64,000 bases of DNA. Source: Betaproteobacteria bacterium. GTDB taxonomy: Bacteria > Pseudomonadota > Gammaproteobacteria > Burkholderiales > Casimicrobiaceae. Under the pieces are notes generated by a model that was not told the origin of the DNA, made no database searches, and saw nothing but the letters and a program-made list of their open reading frames with translations. The stretch lies in NCBI GenBank assembly GCA_013298695.1, contig JAAFIS010000003.1, forward strand, positions 1 through 64,000, written 5' to 3'. This document shows positions 53,915-62,979 of this stretch, one piece after another. The translations under genes and the position numbers were made by a program. The stretch's first letter is position 1; the number at the start of each line of letters is the position of its first letter.

Positions 53915-54718
53915 ATGCCCCGCCTCCAACCCCTGTCATCGCTCACCGCCGCGCAACTTCGTCCCATCGATTTCCTCCTCTTCGACGTCGATGAAACCTT
54001 TACTTCGCACGGCTTGCTAACCGCAGAAGCGTACGCCTCACTCTTCGATTTACAACGCGCAGGCATCACCGCAATTCCTGTCACCGGTCGCCCGAGCGGT
54101 TGGGGCAACGTCATGCTCTCCACCTGGCCGATCAAAGCCTGCGTTACCGAAAACGGCGGCGTGATTTCGTGGAAAGACGCCGCTGGCATCGCGCGCCAAC
54201 GAGTGATTCACGAACAACACCGCGGCCCCGGCTATATCGTTGCGCTGCGCACACTCGGCGGAAAAATCGCCGCGCAGTTTCCCGAGATTCGCGTAAGCGC
54301 CGATCAGCCGTATCGTCTCACCGATCTCGCGATTGATTACAACGAGCAATCGGAAAACGTGTCGCCGAACACCGTGCGCGCCATCGTCGACATCATGCAA
54401 AGCGCGGGCTACAAAACCGCCGTGAGCAGCATTCACGTTCACGCCTATTTTCCGAGTAACGAAAAAGCCGACGGCGTGTATCCACTCATGCAAACCGCGT
54501 TTGATCTTGATGCCAATGCGCTCCATGCCCGCGCGGCCTTTATCGGCGATTCGCCGAACGACGCGTCGCTCTTCAAAGCGATCCCGATTTCAGTGGGCGT
54601 TGCCAACGTGCGCGACTCGCTCGACAAAATAGAAACGCCGCCCGCTTACATCTGCGAGCGCGCCTGCGGCGCAGGCTTCGTAGAATTCGCACAACGCTTA
54701 ATTGAAGCGCGTTCGTAG
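53915..54718 (+). CDS. HAD-superfamily hydrolase (Cof/MPGP-like)
   Basis: A 267-residue phosphatase. Motif I FDVDETF has the nucleophile Asp24 and Asp26, motif II VTGRPSG supplies Thr, and motif IV GDSPNDASLF holds the metal-binding Asp residues. The cap between motifs resembles the Cof/mannosyl-3-phosphoglycerate phosphatase group. The substrate is not known. It sits between REP pairs. Confidence 0.85.
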   Translation: MPRLQPLSSLTAAQLRPIDFLLFDVDETFTSHGLLTAEAYASLFDLQRAGITAIPVTGRPSGWGNVMLSTWPIKACVTENGGVISWKDAAGIARQRVIHEQHRGPGYIVALRTLGGKIAAQFPEIRVSADQPYRLTDLAIDYNEQSENVSPNTVRAIVDIMQSAGYKTAVSSIHVHAYFPSNEKADGVYPLMQTAFDLDANALHARAAFIGDSPNDASLFKAIPISVGVANVRDSLDKIETPPAYICERACGAGFVEFAQRLIEARS

Positions 54719-54881
54719 ATGCCCTCTCCTTGGGGGACCAGCCGAAGGCGCAGGACGCAGCGAAGCTGCGGTCTCGACCAACGGGAGAGATGAGCGTAAG
54801 CTCACAGAGGGTGCCCGAGAGGGCGGGGGAGGGTGTGAGCGCATCTTCATCTCGTAACTAGGTAAAAAAAAGGAACTCACC
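54719..54881. repeat. Repeat-rich gap after the HAD gene
   Basis: 163 nt composed of small palindromic words: CCCTCTCC near the left end and GGGAGAG further on, GAAGCTGCGGTCTCGACC and GAGCGTAAGCTCAC, ending in GGCGGGGGAGGGTG. It looks like overlapping REP debris. No gene. Confidence 0.5.
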
Positions 54882-55388
54882 ATGCTCGCCATCTTTCGCA
54901 TCCTCGGACTCGCAATTCTCGTCATCCTTATCGTATTTGCGGTGTGGGTCGTCATTGTGAACATCACTCGCCGCGAATCCTCGATGTGGTTCGGCGGAAG
55001 ACCTTCCACGCTCGGCGTCAAAGAAGGCAAACTAGGTGGCCCGAAAACGCGCACGCCCAACAGCGTCGTGAGCGAAGGCATCGAGCCAACGCATCCCGCG
55101 TACATCGCGCCGATCACGTTTACCGGCGACGCGCGCACCGCGATGGCGAAGCTGCTCACCGTCATTCAATCAATGAGCGACGCCACGATCATCGAAGCCA
55201 ACGAAACCTACGTGTGTGCCGAATTCCGCACCCCGAAAATGCGCTACGTTGATGATTTCGAAGCGCGCGTTGATGCATCCGCAAATGTGATCCATGTGCG
55301 CAGCGCATCGCGCTTAGGCAAAAAAGACTTCAACGTAAACCGTAATCGCGTTGAAGCGATCAGGAAGCGCTTCGCGGAAGCATCCTAG
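54882..55388 (+). CDS. DUF1499 family membrane-anchored protein
   Basis: A 168-residue protein with one N-terminal helix (about 5-27) and a DUF1499 domain (WFGGRPSTLGVKEGKLGGPKTRTPNSVVSEG, then TYVCAEFRTPKMRYVDDFEARVD and VIHVRSASRLGKKDFNVNRNRVEAIR). Members occur widely, with no proven function. AAAAAAAGGA comes before the ATG. Confidence 0.85.
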   Translation: MLAIFRILGLAILVILIVFAVWVVIVNITRRESSMWFGGRPSTLGVKEGKLGGPKTRTPNSVVSEGIEPTHPAYIAPITFTGDARTAMAKLLTVIQSMSDATIIEANETYVCAEFRTPKMRYVDDFEARVDASANVIHVRSASRLGKKDFNVNRNRVEAIRKRFAEAS

Positions 55389-55402
55389 CTACAAATGTTG
55401 CT

Positions 55403-55486
55403 GGGGATAAAAATTGGGCGATATCGCTGAATTTATGCGTTATCGAAATAGATAATAAAGTGACGCATCGCCCAATTTAAATCGGC
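55403..55486. repeat. Paired-hairpin 64-nt element, copy 6
   Basis: ATTGGGC at 55413-55419 and GCCCAAT at 55470-55476 span exactly 64 nt. The right hairpin GCCCAATTTAAATCGGC is good, the left one is poor (GGGGATAAAAATTGGGC). The inner flanks CGATATCGC and GACGCATCG mirror each other, extending the inverted repeat. With copy 7 it brackets the GNAT gene. Confidence 0.8.
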
Positions 55487-55518
55487 ACGCAACGCATAAG
55501 CTAGTCGCCAAATTAGCC

Positions 55519-55620
55519 GTAGCCCGGAAGCTTGCATCCGGGTTCCCGTGTGTCATCGCGAAGCGGTCAAAAAATGACTTCGTCAAATTGAGGAACCCGG
55601 ATGACGAGCATCCGGGCTAC
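55519..55620. repeat. Inverted BIME-like pair (GTAGCCCGG type)
   Basis: GTAGCCCGGAAGCTTGCATC and CGGGTTCC at 55519-55546 is nearly the reverse complement of GGAACCCGGATGACGAGCAT and CCGGGCTAC at 55592-55620. It is another common repeat pair, ahead of the GNAT gene. Confidence 0.85.
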
Positions 55621-55655
55621 ATTCGCGTCTGCGATCTAAAGTAAAAAGGCGAAGA

Positions 55656-56243
55656 ATGGAAAACGAACGCGTTCATGGTTCGACCCTTCGACAGGCTCAG
55701 GGCTCACCACGAACGGAGGAGACGGTCGCGCCCTTCCTCAGCCTCCGACCCCACCGCCCCGGCGACATCGGTTGGGTCATCTCACGGCATGGTGCGCTGT
55801 ACGCGCAGGCGTACGGTTGGGACATGACGTTCGAGGCGCTGGTCGCGGAAATTTGTGCGAAGTTTGTGAATGAATTCGACGCGAGCTGCGAGCGTTGCTG
55901 GATCGCGGAAGAGGCGAATAATGTGACGGACGTGAATGACGCAATGGAGAAGCGCCCGCTCGGTTGTGTGTTCGTGGTGAGGAAAGATGCGACGACTGCG
56001 CAGCTTCGCATGTTGCTAGTCGAGCCGCGAGCGCGTGGCATGAAGCTCGGCGCGCGATTGGTCGATGAAGCGATTGCCTTCGCACGCGCGACCGGCTACA
56101 CGACGATGACGTTATGGACGAACGACATCCTGCATGCAGCGAAACACATTTACGTGGCACGCGGATTCAAGCTCGTGAACGAAGAAAAGCATCACAGCTT
56201 CGGCCACGATCTCGTGGGGCAGCATTGGGAATTGCAGCTGTGA
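55656..56243 (+). CDS. GNAT acetyltransferase with a repeat-encoded N-terminus
   Basis: A 195-residue protein. From about residue 28 (LRPHRPGDIGWVISRHGALYAQAYGWD) it matches the GNAT partner domain of MarR-GNAT proteins, with the acetyl-CoA loop VEPRARGMKLGARLVDEA and LWTNDILHAAKHIYVARGF. Residues about 6-21 (VHGSTLRQAQGSPRTE) are translated from a REP-like repeat (55671-55716), and no other start codon is available before the conserved domain. The gene lies between two paired-hairpin elements. Confidence 0.82.
   Translation: MENERVHGSTLRQAQGSPRTEETVAPFLSLRPHRPGDIGWVISRHGALYAQAYGWDMTFEALVAEICAKFVNEFDASCERCWIAEEANNVTDVNDAMEKRPLGCVFVVRKDATTAQLRMLLVEPRARGMKLGARLVDEAIAFARATGYTTMTLWTNDILHAAKHIYVARGFKLVNEEKHHSFGHDLVGQHWELQL
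55671..55716. repeat. REP-like repeat in the GNAT start
   Basis: GTTCATGGTTCGACCCTTCG and ACAGGCTCAGGGCTCACCAC then GAACGG is a widespread repeat that also appears at 10562-10598 in part. It is read in frame as the N-terminus of the GNAT protein. Confidence 0.8.
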
Positions 56244-56269
56244 ATCGTGGAGCAGCTTTTACGCTGATT

Positions 56270-56353
56270 AACCTAAATTATTGGGCGAAGAGTACGATTA
56301 CTTAAAGTATTGATACATCTTATTTCATTGCGTATAGCCCAGCGCAATTGGCG
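56270..56353. repeat. Paired-hairpin 64-nt element, copy 7
   Basis: ATTGGGC at 56280-56286 and GCCCAGC at 56337-56343 span exactly 64 nt. The left hairpin is AACCTAAATTATTGGGC, the right one GCCCAGCGCAATTGGC. It starts 27 nt after the GNAT gene; copy 6 is on the other side of that gene. Confidence 0.78.
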
Positions 56354-56470
56354 TTTGACGAATATCGCTGACTGTAAAAATGCCTCGCAATCCCCCGACG
56401 CAGCGGCGCTTTCACCTTCGCGACGGTGGGCGCAAGCCATCGCCTCTCGCCCTGCGCACCCAGCGTGTAT

Positions 56471-57547
56471 CTATTCAGCGGCTGAAGCTTTTGCGACCGC
56501 ATCGTTCGCGTTGCCGAATCGTTCGCGCAGGCGGGCCGTTGTTTTACGTGCGCTGAGTTGTTGCGCGGTTGGTGGTGGAATGATCGAGGTGCCGCCGAGC
56601 AGTTGCATGTACGTTGTGGTGTGGTGTTGTAGCGAAAGCTCGCCGTACCAACTGAGCCCGCCCGTGAATTGGCCAGTCATCGGGCTGTTCATTGTCGGCT
56701 GAACATAGCGCACGCCGTTGATCGACATCAATGCTTTGAAGCCAACGATGGCTGCGTAAGCGGCGTCTGCGATCGGCAAATTCCACGAGTCATAAATGGT
56801 TTCGATACCGGCTAGATCCTGCCACGCGTGGGGCACCACGTCGAGTGTGTTGTGATAGCGCAGCGAGTATTGAAATTGACTATCAAAATAGTTTGCAAAC
56901 GCAGCGTTGCCCGCAGTGGGGCCAGCAAAACTACACGGCACAGTCGGCGCGTTAACACCACTCGCAGCAAGCGCGCTTTTGAGCCACGGCGCGACCACGG
57001 ATACGAGGCAGCCGCCCAGGCTGTGTCCGGTGACAATGAGCACCGGGCGTTGATTGACCGGATCGCGCAGGAACCCGCTGAGAAAGTTAAGCAAACTTTG
57101 ACCGCCGGATCGGAGCGCGCTAATTTCACCAATCGCATCGGCGGTGCCTGCCGCAATGCGCGCCGGATTTGTGCGATCCCATGGCATCGGCACTTGTGAG
57201 GTGACGTCAAGGTCTTCCCACACTTGCTCAACGATGCCCCAGTCGCTCACCGCGAAATCCGTGCCGCGCAAACACACGACAACGGCAACCGGAAGTTTGC
57301 TTGCGTCGTCGTAATACACGGCAGCGAATGCGAGATTGGCTTCATCGCCGTTAGTGGCGGGGCCCCACGCGCACTGCCAATGGCCGTTGCCCATGTTGCC
57401 AAGCGGCGCGAGCGCAGCAACGGCGGGCGCGATTTCAGACGGCGGTAGAAAGTATGAAATTTGGCAGAGCTGCAAATAGCTCACTGCATACGGATCGGCG
57501 GAGGCCGCACTGGTGAGCGCCTGCAGAAGATCGTCGCGATTTGACAT
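56471..57547 (-). CDS. Lipase class 3 family protein
   Basis: A 358-residue alpha/beta hydrolase of the fungal-lipase type (class 3). The nucleophile is Ser176 in VTGHSLGGCL, VCLRGTDFAVSDW carries the oxyanion-hole region and an Asp/His pair lies further on (DVVPHAW). No signal peptide is seen, so it is cytosolic or exported another way. It is 21 nt after the multihaem cytochrome gene on the same strand, perhaps one unit. Confidence 0.88.
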   Translation of the reverse strand: MSNRDDLLQALTSAASADPYAVSYLQLCQISYFLPPSEIAPAVAALAPLGNMGNGHWQCAWGPATNGDEANLAFAAVYYDDASKLPVAVVVCLRGTDFAVSDWGIVEQVWEDLDVTSQVPMPWDRTNPARIAAGTADAIGEISALRSGGQSLLNFLSGFLRDPVNQRPVLIVTGHSLGGCLVSVVAPWLKSALAASGVNAPTVPCSFAGPTAGNAAFANYFDSQFQYSLRYHNTLDVVPHAWQDLAGIETIYDSWNLPIADAAYAAIVGFKALMSINGVRYVQPTMNSPMTGQFTGGLSWYGELSLQHHTTTYMQLLGGTSIIPPPTAQQLSARKTTARLRERFGNANDAVAKASAAE

Positions 57548-57568
57548 GATGACTCCTCAACTGTGGCG

Positions 57569-60184
57569 TTAGCGAACCGGCGCTGCCGCAGACGCGACGG
57601 CGATCTTCCAGCCCTTGGCGGGCGTGTTGCTGTAGTCAACCAACTGCACCAATGCGCGCAGTTGCGCAGTGGCTGGGTTGTTACCGCCAATCGTGAATCG
57701 GTCTTCCAAGTAATACGGCGGAATCGCCTGATAGTTGAGCACGACGCGCACTTGCTTCACGAGCTTTGCCGTTGCTGCAGGAATGCGATAGGTCACCCGA
57801 TCACTGCCCGCACCGTCGTAATAACCGGGGCTCGCGCTCATCGGCACAGCAACAGGCGCTGTCCAGCTCGCATACGGGCCGGTGCTGTTCCAACCCGCGG
57901 GCATCAGTCGGTTGTCTTTCACTTGCTTCGCGAGGCCCAAGAAACTCGTGGTGAGTAGCCCTTGCAAATCTTTGGTTCGCGATTCATAAATTTGCACTGA
58001 ATTACTGCTGCTGATAGTTCGCCAATGCGGCTGCCACGTTGTTTTGCTGAATTCAGTGGCGAGTGGTTTTCCCGCATCATCAAGCAACACGCCTTTGTCG
58101 TTGCTGCGCCCTGACGACCAAATCACTTTGCCGTTAGCGTCAGTCGCCGTGAACTCAACATAGGCGCGACGGAAGCCCACACCCGAAGGAAATTTATGCC
58201 CCGTTTTGTTCACGACGTTGACATCAATTTCAAGTCCGTTCGCAGTCTTTCGCTGTGCTGTGATCGCAACGCTTGCGCTGTTGCTCTGCACTTGTTGAAC
58301 CGTTTCTTGCGTGGAAAGATCGAGGCGCGGCTTCCATGCGAAGTTGGTGGTGTCGTAGTTGGGGTCGCTCGTGGTGAGCCCGAGCTGTGCACCGAACTGC
58401 TTAAACATTTCCAGCACAAAAATATTGGCGCCAACGAAGGTGTGGCGACTGTAGTCACTGCGCGGCTTCAACGTAATGTCGGCGGCGGGTGCGGTGTTCG
58501 GGAAAGGCTTGTTGCTTGCATCGACGTAGGTGTTGTCTTGAATGTTTGCGATGCGGCTGGTGATGGGTTTGCCATCCATCGTACGCGGCATGTGGCATTG
58601 CTGACAGGTTTGCGGTGTTGCGCCCGGTTGCGGTGGCGCTTTCGTTTGATAGCGGCTGTTCAGCCATTCAAGATACGTTGTTTGCTCGTGTGATTTAGGC
58701 TGCTTGCTGAAACTTGATCGATCATACGTTTTGTTCTTATCGAGGATTTCTGTTTCCACCACATGGCACGATCCGCACATTGCGGGATCCGATACCGCGT
58801 CGCCATGCTTAGGTGTCATCCCCACCGAGTTTTGCATCGGAAACGCCACCACGTCCTTGAATGGCCCGTAAACGATTGACGGATCGCCGACTTTGAAATT
58901 TCCGGTGAACGAATCAGGCGTGCCCAAACCATCTGGCGTCATGCGATGGCAGGCAAGACAAGAAACGCCGTCACGAGCTAGCGCGCCGTATTTCGCATCG
59001 GGTCCGCTCGATGCGAGGAACTCTTTATGCGTAAACAATGCGCCGGGCCTATCGATTTCAAGTTGACGTTTGCCCATCACGCCGTGGCAGGTGTAGCACG
59101 TGTTGTCGATCTCATCTTTCACCGACGGATAGGTGAGCGTTTCTGATTCACGCTGCGCTTGAAACACCGGATCGCGCCCCGCAAGCCCCATGAGTGACGC
59201 GCCCCATTCGCCAAATGGTGAGATGTTTGACAGCACCGTCGTCGGCGGATTCTTCGCGGGCGTGTTTTGCGGCCACGACATATGCGCCTGCACTTTAAGC
59301 GCGAGGTTGCTCGCATCATGACAACCGGAGCACACGTCGGAGGTCACAAATCCCGTTGCGCCATGCGGTCCGACAATCCATTTGCTATCGGCTTGCGAAG
59401 GGATCGAGTAGCTCGCGAACGCACTCGGCAGCGCGTTTGCGGCGGCAGTCGATGGCGCGGCCGTATGTGCCGCCAACGCGTTGACTTTCGCATGTAACGA
59501 GCCGCCGAGTAACCCGTTTGCTGTGGGCATTGCGGTGTTGCCAAAGACCGGAGCCATATTGACGAGCGAAGAAAACGTCAGCTCGCGTGTGCTCGCGGAC
59601 GCGTGGCAGCCCACGCAGTTCGGATCAAAAAACTGACCGCCGTAGAGCCCATCGCCGCCCGATGTTTTTGTCGGGTCGACATAGCCCCAGAGCCAACCAT
59701 CAAACGACGCGTCTTTCTTCTTAACGATGATCGTCCAGCCGTTGATCGCGCCCGGTTTGCCGCCGACGTCGTTGTACATCTGCTTGATGATGAGCGCGCC
59801 CGTGGGAATGCCGCCATTGGGGCGCCCCGCCTTCAACCAGGCGTACACCGACGGCGCGTAGTAATTCAGCACGAAGCCATGCACCGATTTCGCACCCGAC
59901 GGTTTGGGGCCAGTCATTCGCGGCGCGGTATCGTGCGGCCAGTTGAGCAACTGCGGGCAGCCCGCCCAAATGAAGTTGGCAACGGTTTTTAAATCCGTTG
60001 CTGACAAGGGCACGCTGCACGCGGCCGGTAGCACAGCAGCACTGCTCGTTTGGGCGGAAGCTGGGGTCGTTGTTTGCGCAGCTGCCGCGCTCACACCGAA
60101 CAGGATCAGCGCGCATACCGAATGGTGCGCGCGTCGCCACCAGGGCCGCGACGAGAAGACGAAAGCATCGTGTTGAAACTGCAT
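57569..60184 (-). CDS. Hexahaem cytochrome c with cytochrome P460-like N-terminal region
   Basis: An 871-residue secreted protein (signal about 15-38, ending SAAAAQ). Six CxxCH motifs lie at residues 190-194, 285-289, 363-367, 409-413, 470-474 and 527-531. Before the first haem is a domain resembling cytochrome P460 (GFVLNYYAPSVYAWLKAGRPNGGIPTGALIIKQMY, then WTIIVKKKDASFDGWLWGYV). The last ~300 residues are beta-rich without haem motifs. It suggests a periplasmic electron-transfer or oxidoreductase protein. The ATG at 60184 has GGGGAG before it; an earlier ATG at 60280 would bury the signal. Confidence 0.85.
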   Translation of the reverse strand: MQFQHDAFVFSSRPWWRRAHHSVCALILFGVSAAAAQTTTPASAQTSSAAVLPAACSVPLSATDLKTVANFIWAGCPQLLNWPHDTAPRMTGPKPSGAKSVHGFVLNYYAPSVYAWLKAGRPNGGIPTGALIIKQMYNDVGGKPGAINGWTIIVKKKDASFDGWLWGYVDPTKTSGGDGLYGGQFFDPNCVGCHASASTRELTFSSLVNMAPVFGNTAMPTANGLLGGSLHAKVNALAAHTAAPSTAAANALPSAFASYSIPSQADSKWIVGPHGATGFVTSDVCSGCHDASNLALKVQAHMSWPQNTPAKNPPTTVLSNISPFGEWGASLMGLAGRDPVFQAQRESETLTYPSVKDEIDNTCYTCHGVMGKRQLEIDRPGALFTHKEFLASSGPDAKYGALARDGVSCLACHRMTPDGLGTPDSFTGNFKVGDPSIVYGPFKDVVAFPMQNSVGMTPKHGDAVSDPAMCGSCHVVETEILDKNKTYDRSSFSKQPKSHEQTTYLEWLNSRYQTKAPPQPGATPQTCQQCHMPRTMDGKPITSRIANIQDNTYVDASNKPFPNTAPAADITLKPRSDYSRHTFVGANIFVLEMFKQFGAQLGLTTSDPNYDTTNFAWKPRLDLSTQETVQQVQSNSASVAITAQRKTANGLEIDVNVVNKTGHKFPSGVGFRRAYVEFTATDANGKVIWSSGRSNDKGVLLDDAGKPLATEFSKTTWQPHWRTISSSNSVQIYESRTKDLQGLLTTSFLGLAKQVKDNRLMPAGWNSTGPYASWTAPVAVPMSASPGYYDGAGSDRVTYRIPAATAKLVKQVRVVLNYQAIPPYYLEDRFTIGGNNPATAQLRALVQLVDYSNTPAKGWKIAVASAAAPVR

Positions 60185-60814
60185 GGCACTCCCCCGAGTG
60201 TGATGTGGCTCGAACATCGGAGGCGATTGTGACGACCCCGATGGCTGCAAGGTGTAATTCCAAACCAGCACGAAACTCACCCGATACTGCGCTACGACAT
60301 CAGATAGCTCTGACGAGGCTGATTCTAGGGTCGATATCGACGTCTGAACCTATCCTTTTTGTGAGGCAGTTGCCGACGAAGCTGGCGCTCGGTTGATGTG
60401 CGCAGCCACCAACACGATGCGGCGGTTTGCTCAGTGCTGAGGCTAAACGCTTTTGAAGCTCGCGCGGAATGCATCCCAAAGCGCTGGCCGAATCGCGCTG
60501 TTACCGAGACGATTCGCGGCAGCAGCGCTTGTAATCTCACAACAGCTAGTTCGGTCTTCCGTCGTTTTTGTTGGGCTATACTCGCATTTCTTGCGAATAT
60601 TGACAAATTAAAGTAAAGATCTGATGGCCCAATAATTACGGGCATATGGCTACGTAGGCGTTAGAAGCTAGAGTCATTTACTAAGCCCGTCGCTTTGACA
60701 TTCGCACCGCGATCCGCGAAAATAGCGGGCTTCGCTAGAAAAATAGCCAATAAATATCCAAAAAGGCACAGCGAACCCGATTTCAAAAATAAGAACGACA
60801 ACAATAAAAATATC
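60185..60814. other. Long non-coding region before tRNA-Met
   Basis: Some 630 nt with no supported gene, turning AT-rich after about 60550. It contains a paired-hairpin element (60560-60643). TTGACA at 60695-60700 with GAAAAT 17 nt on could be the tRNA promoter, about 90 nt ahead of the tRNA. No other structure was identified. Confidence 0.5.
60560..60643. repeat. Paired-hairpin 64-nt element, copy 8
   Basis: GTTGGGC at 60570-60576 and GCCCAAT at 60627-60633 span exactly 64 nt. The right hairpin GCCCAATAATTACGGGC is good; the left half (CGTCGTTTTTGTTGGGC) is weak. TTGGGCTATAC also occurs in the mirrored arm of copy 7 and after the left hairpin of copy 9 as AGGGCTATAC. Confidence 0.75.
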
Positions 60815-60891
60815 GGCGCTTTAGCTCAGTTGGTTAGAGCGATGGAATCATAATCCACAGGTCCGGGGTTCGAATCCCTGAAGCGCCACCA
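60815..60891 (+). tRNA. tRNA-Met (CAT anticodon, elongator type)
   Basis: A complete cloverleaf: acceptor arm GGCGCTT / AAGCGCC, D-arm AGCTCAGTTGGTTAGAGC, anticodon loop ATCATAA with CAT, T-loop TTCGAAT, and encoded CCA (60889-60891). Its first base pair is a Watson-Crick G-C, as in elongator Met tRNA rather than initiator. The outer anticodon-stem pair is an A-C mismatch (ATGGA / TCCAC), which is unusual. A terminator follows at once. Confidence 0.92.
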
Positions 60892-60897
60892 AATCCA

Positions 60898-60920
60898 AAG
60901 CCCGCGAAAGCGGGCTTTTT
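60898..60920 (+). terminator. Terminator after tRNA-Met
   Basis: AAGCCCGC and GCGGGCTT around GAAA, followed by five T residues. It ends 7 nt downstream of the tRNA. Confidence 0.9.
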
Positions 60921-60976
60921 CGTTATTGGTCAATCGTTTGCAACGCGCACACAAGCTATCCGTACACTTGCCGCAA

Positions 60977-61657
60977 ATGAACAAGCTAGTACAAACGGGC
61001 AACACCGCAAGGCGAGCGACTACGGAGCGCGTTCAGCGTATCAATGATCCTGATCGTACGCGCGCCGACATCATCGCAGTGGCGACGCGCGAGTTTGCCG
61101 AAAAGGGATTGGCGGGCGCGCGCGTTGATGAAATTGCAGCGCTGACTAAAACTAGCAAGCGCATGATTTACTACTACTTCGAGAGCAAAGAGGGCTTGTA
61201 TCTCGCAGTGCTTGAAGAGTGCTACCGCGCGATGCGTGAAATTGAATCGAGTTTGTCGCTTGACGAGCTTGCCCCGTTTGACGCGCTGCGCGCGCTAGTC
61301 GCGTTTACTGTCGACTATCAGTTTTCGCATCCCGATTTCATTCGGCTTGTAATGACCGAGAACATTCACCGAGGGCAATATCTCGCGACGAGTAAGGCGA
61401 TCCAAAAGCTAAACGTGCCCGCCATTGATGGGTTACGTCGAGTCTACGAACGAGGCGTAGCGTCGGGAGAATTTCGCCCCGGAATTGATTTGATTGACCT
61501 GCATATGTCGATCAGCGCGCTCTGCGTTTTTAATGTGGCCAATCGCTACACCTTCAGCCTCATTTTCAAACGCGACATGGGGCAAAAGCGTTGGCTGAAT
61601 CGCAGAAGCGATGAAATCTGTGAAATGGTGCTTCGCTTTGTAAAGAACGATCGCTGA
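60977..61657 (+). CDS. TetR-family transcriptional regulator
   Basis: A 226-residue regulator. N-terminal helix-turn-helix: RADIIAVATREFAEKGLAGARVDEIA and TKTSKRMIYYYFESKEGLYLAVLEE (about residues 33-85). The ligand-binding C-terminal half (LAPFDALRALVAFTVDYQFSHPDFIRLVMTEN) is of the TetR_C type found near aromatic catabolism genes. The ATG at 60977 (MNKLVQTG) is preferred to 60926, since the latter's start overlaps the terminator tail. It probably controls the downstream quinate/protocatechuate genes. Confidence 0.88.
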   Translation: MNKLVQTGNTARRATTERVQRINDPDRTRADIIAVATREFAEKGLAGARVDEIAALTKTSKRMIYYYFESKEGLYLAVLEECYRAMREIESSLSLDELAPFDALRALVAFTVDYQFSHPDFIRLVMTENIHRGQYLATSKAIQKLNVPAIDGLRRVYERGVASGEFRPGIDLIDLHMSISALCVFNVANRYTFSLIFKRDMGQKRWLNRRSDEICEMVLRFVKNDR

Positions 61658-61772
61658 AGTTTGCCAAAAATACTTATCGAAATTCGCGAAAGTTAGACAA
61701 TGAAATCGATCAATGTTCAGCGCGAGCATCTCATTCGACGGGGCGCAAACCTAAATAGGCAGAACTGAATTT

Positions 61773-62804
61773 GTGAATGTCATTCTTGAAACTGCCGACC
61801 ACTCCACGCTCGCCTCTTCGGGCCAGGCCGAATTGCGAACAGCGCATCATGTGCCGCCGACGAATCGCTCCGAATCGTTTGCGAGATTGCAGTCAGGTGC
61901 GTTCGCTGAACCCAAGAAAATGTTGCTGGGTCTGATCGGAAGCGGCATTCAACTCTCGCTAACGCCTGCGATGCACGAAGCAGAAGCCAGTTATCACGGC
62001 CTGCGTGTGCACTATCAACTGATTGATTTAGCGCTCGCCGATCGCGACGCAAACGCGCTGCCAGCGCTGATCGAAGCGGTTGCAGTGATGGGATTTTCGG
62101 GCGTCAACATCACCTATCCGTGCAAACAGAAAATTATTCCGCTGTTGAGCGAATTGTCGGACGATGCTCGAGCTATGGGCGCCGTGAACACGGTGATTGT
62201 TGACGGCACGCGGCTCATAGGTCACAACACCGATGGCTCGGGATGGCGGCGTGGTTTCGAAATGCAAATTGGCAGCGCGAACCTCTCGCACGTCGTGTTG
62301 TTGGGTGCAGGCGGTGCGGGCGCAGCCATCGCGCACGCGGTGCTTTCGATGGGCTGTGAGCGGCTGAGCGTGATTGATCGCGATCACGCGCGAGCCGTCG
62401 AGCTATCGGAAACACTGAGCCTCCGGTTCAAACACCGCAAAATCGAAGCCATCCATTTTCATGAAGCGGCCCGACTTCTAGAAACAATCCGCGATGCAGA
62501 TGGCCTAATCCACGCAACGCCGACCGGCACCGCACATTCGCCCGGTATGCCGATATCAGCGTCACTGCTCCAGGCGCATCATTGGGTGTCCGAGATCGTG
62601 TACTTTCCAATAGAAACGGAATTTTTCAAGGCAGCAAAAGCGTGCGGCTGTCGCGTGATGGACGGCGGCGCGATGGCGGTCGGGCAGGCCATCGACGCTT
62701 TTGCATTGTTTACGGGCCAAACGCCCAACGCCGAGCGCATGACGGCTCATTTTCAGCAAGTCCTCGCGGCGCGCGATCAACTGTTTACGGAGCAAGCGCC
62801 ATGA
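61773..62804 (+). CDS. Quinate/shikimate 5-dehydrogenase
   Basis: An AroE-family dehydrogenase of 343 codons from the GTG at 61773, or 294 from an ATG at 61920. Catalytic Lys is in NITYPCKQKII, the Asp in HNTDGSGW, and the dinucleotide loop is GAGGAGAAIAHAV. Since it sits directly before protocatechuate dioxygenase genes, a catabolic role (quinate or shikimate to dehydroquinate or dehydroshikimate) is more likely than biosynthesis. The family usually begins near the residue encoded at 61920 (LLGLIGSGIQLSLTPAMH), so the first 49 residues may not be translated. Confidence 0.87.
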   Translation: MNVILETADHSTLASSGQAELRTAHHVPPTNRSESFARLQSGAFAEPKKMLLGLIGSGIQLSLTPAMHEAEASYHGLRVHYQLIDLALADRDANALPALIEAVAVMGFSGVNITYPCKQKIIPLLSELSDDARAMGAVNTVIVDGTRLIGHNTDGSGWRRGFEMQIGSANLSHVVLLGAGGAGAAIAHAVLSMGCERLSVIDRDHARAVELSETLSLRFKHRKIEAIHFHEAARLLETIRDADGLIHATPTGTAHSPGMPISASLLQAHHWVSEIVYFPIETEFFKAAKACGCRVMDGGAMAVGQAIDAFALFTGQTPNAERMTAHFQQVLAARDQLFTEQAP

Positions 62805-62979
62805 ACCGCTTCGCAAGCATTGCATTGAACAATTTGCTCGCATGCGCTTTCGTCCATCGCGCGTCTTCCCCAAATCTGCGCGTCGCTCGGAATTCTTTCC
62901 ATCGCTTTGCTACCAATGTGTCGATAGGGTGTGTTGACACGATTGACACGGTGAAAATTTATCTTCTACCAGTCTCATC

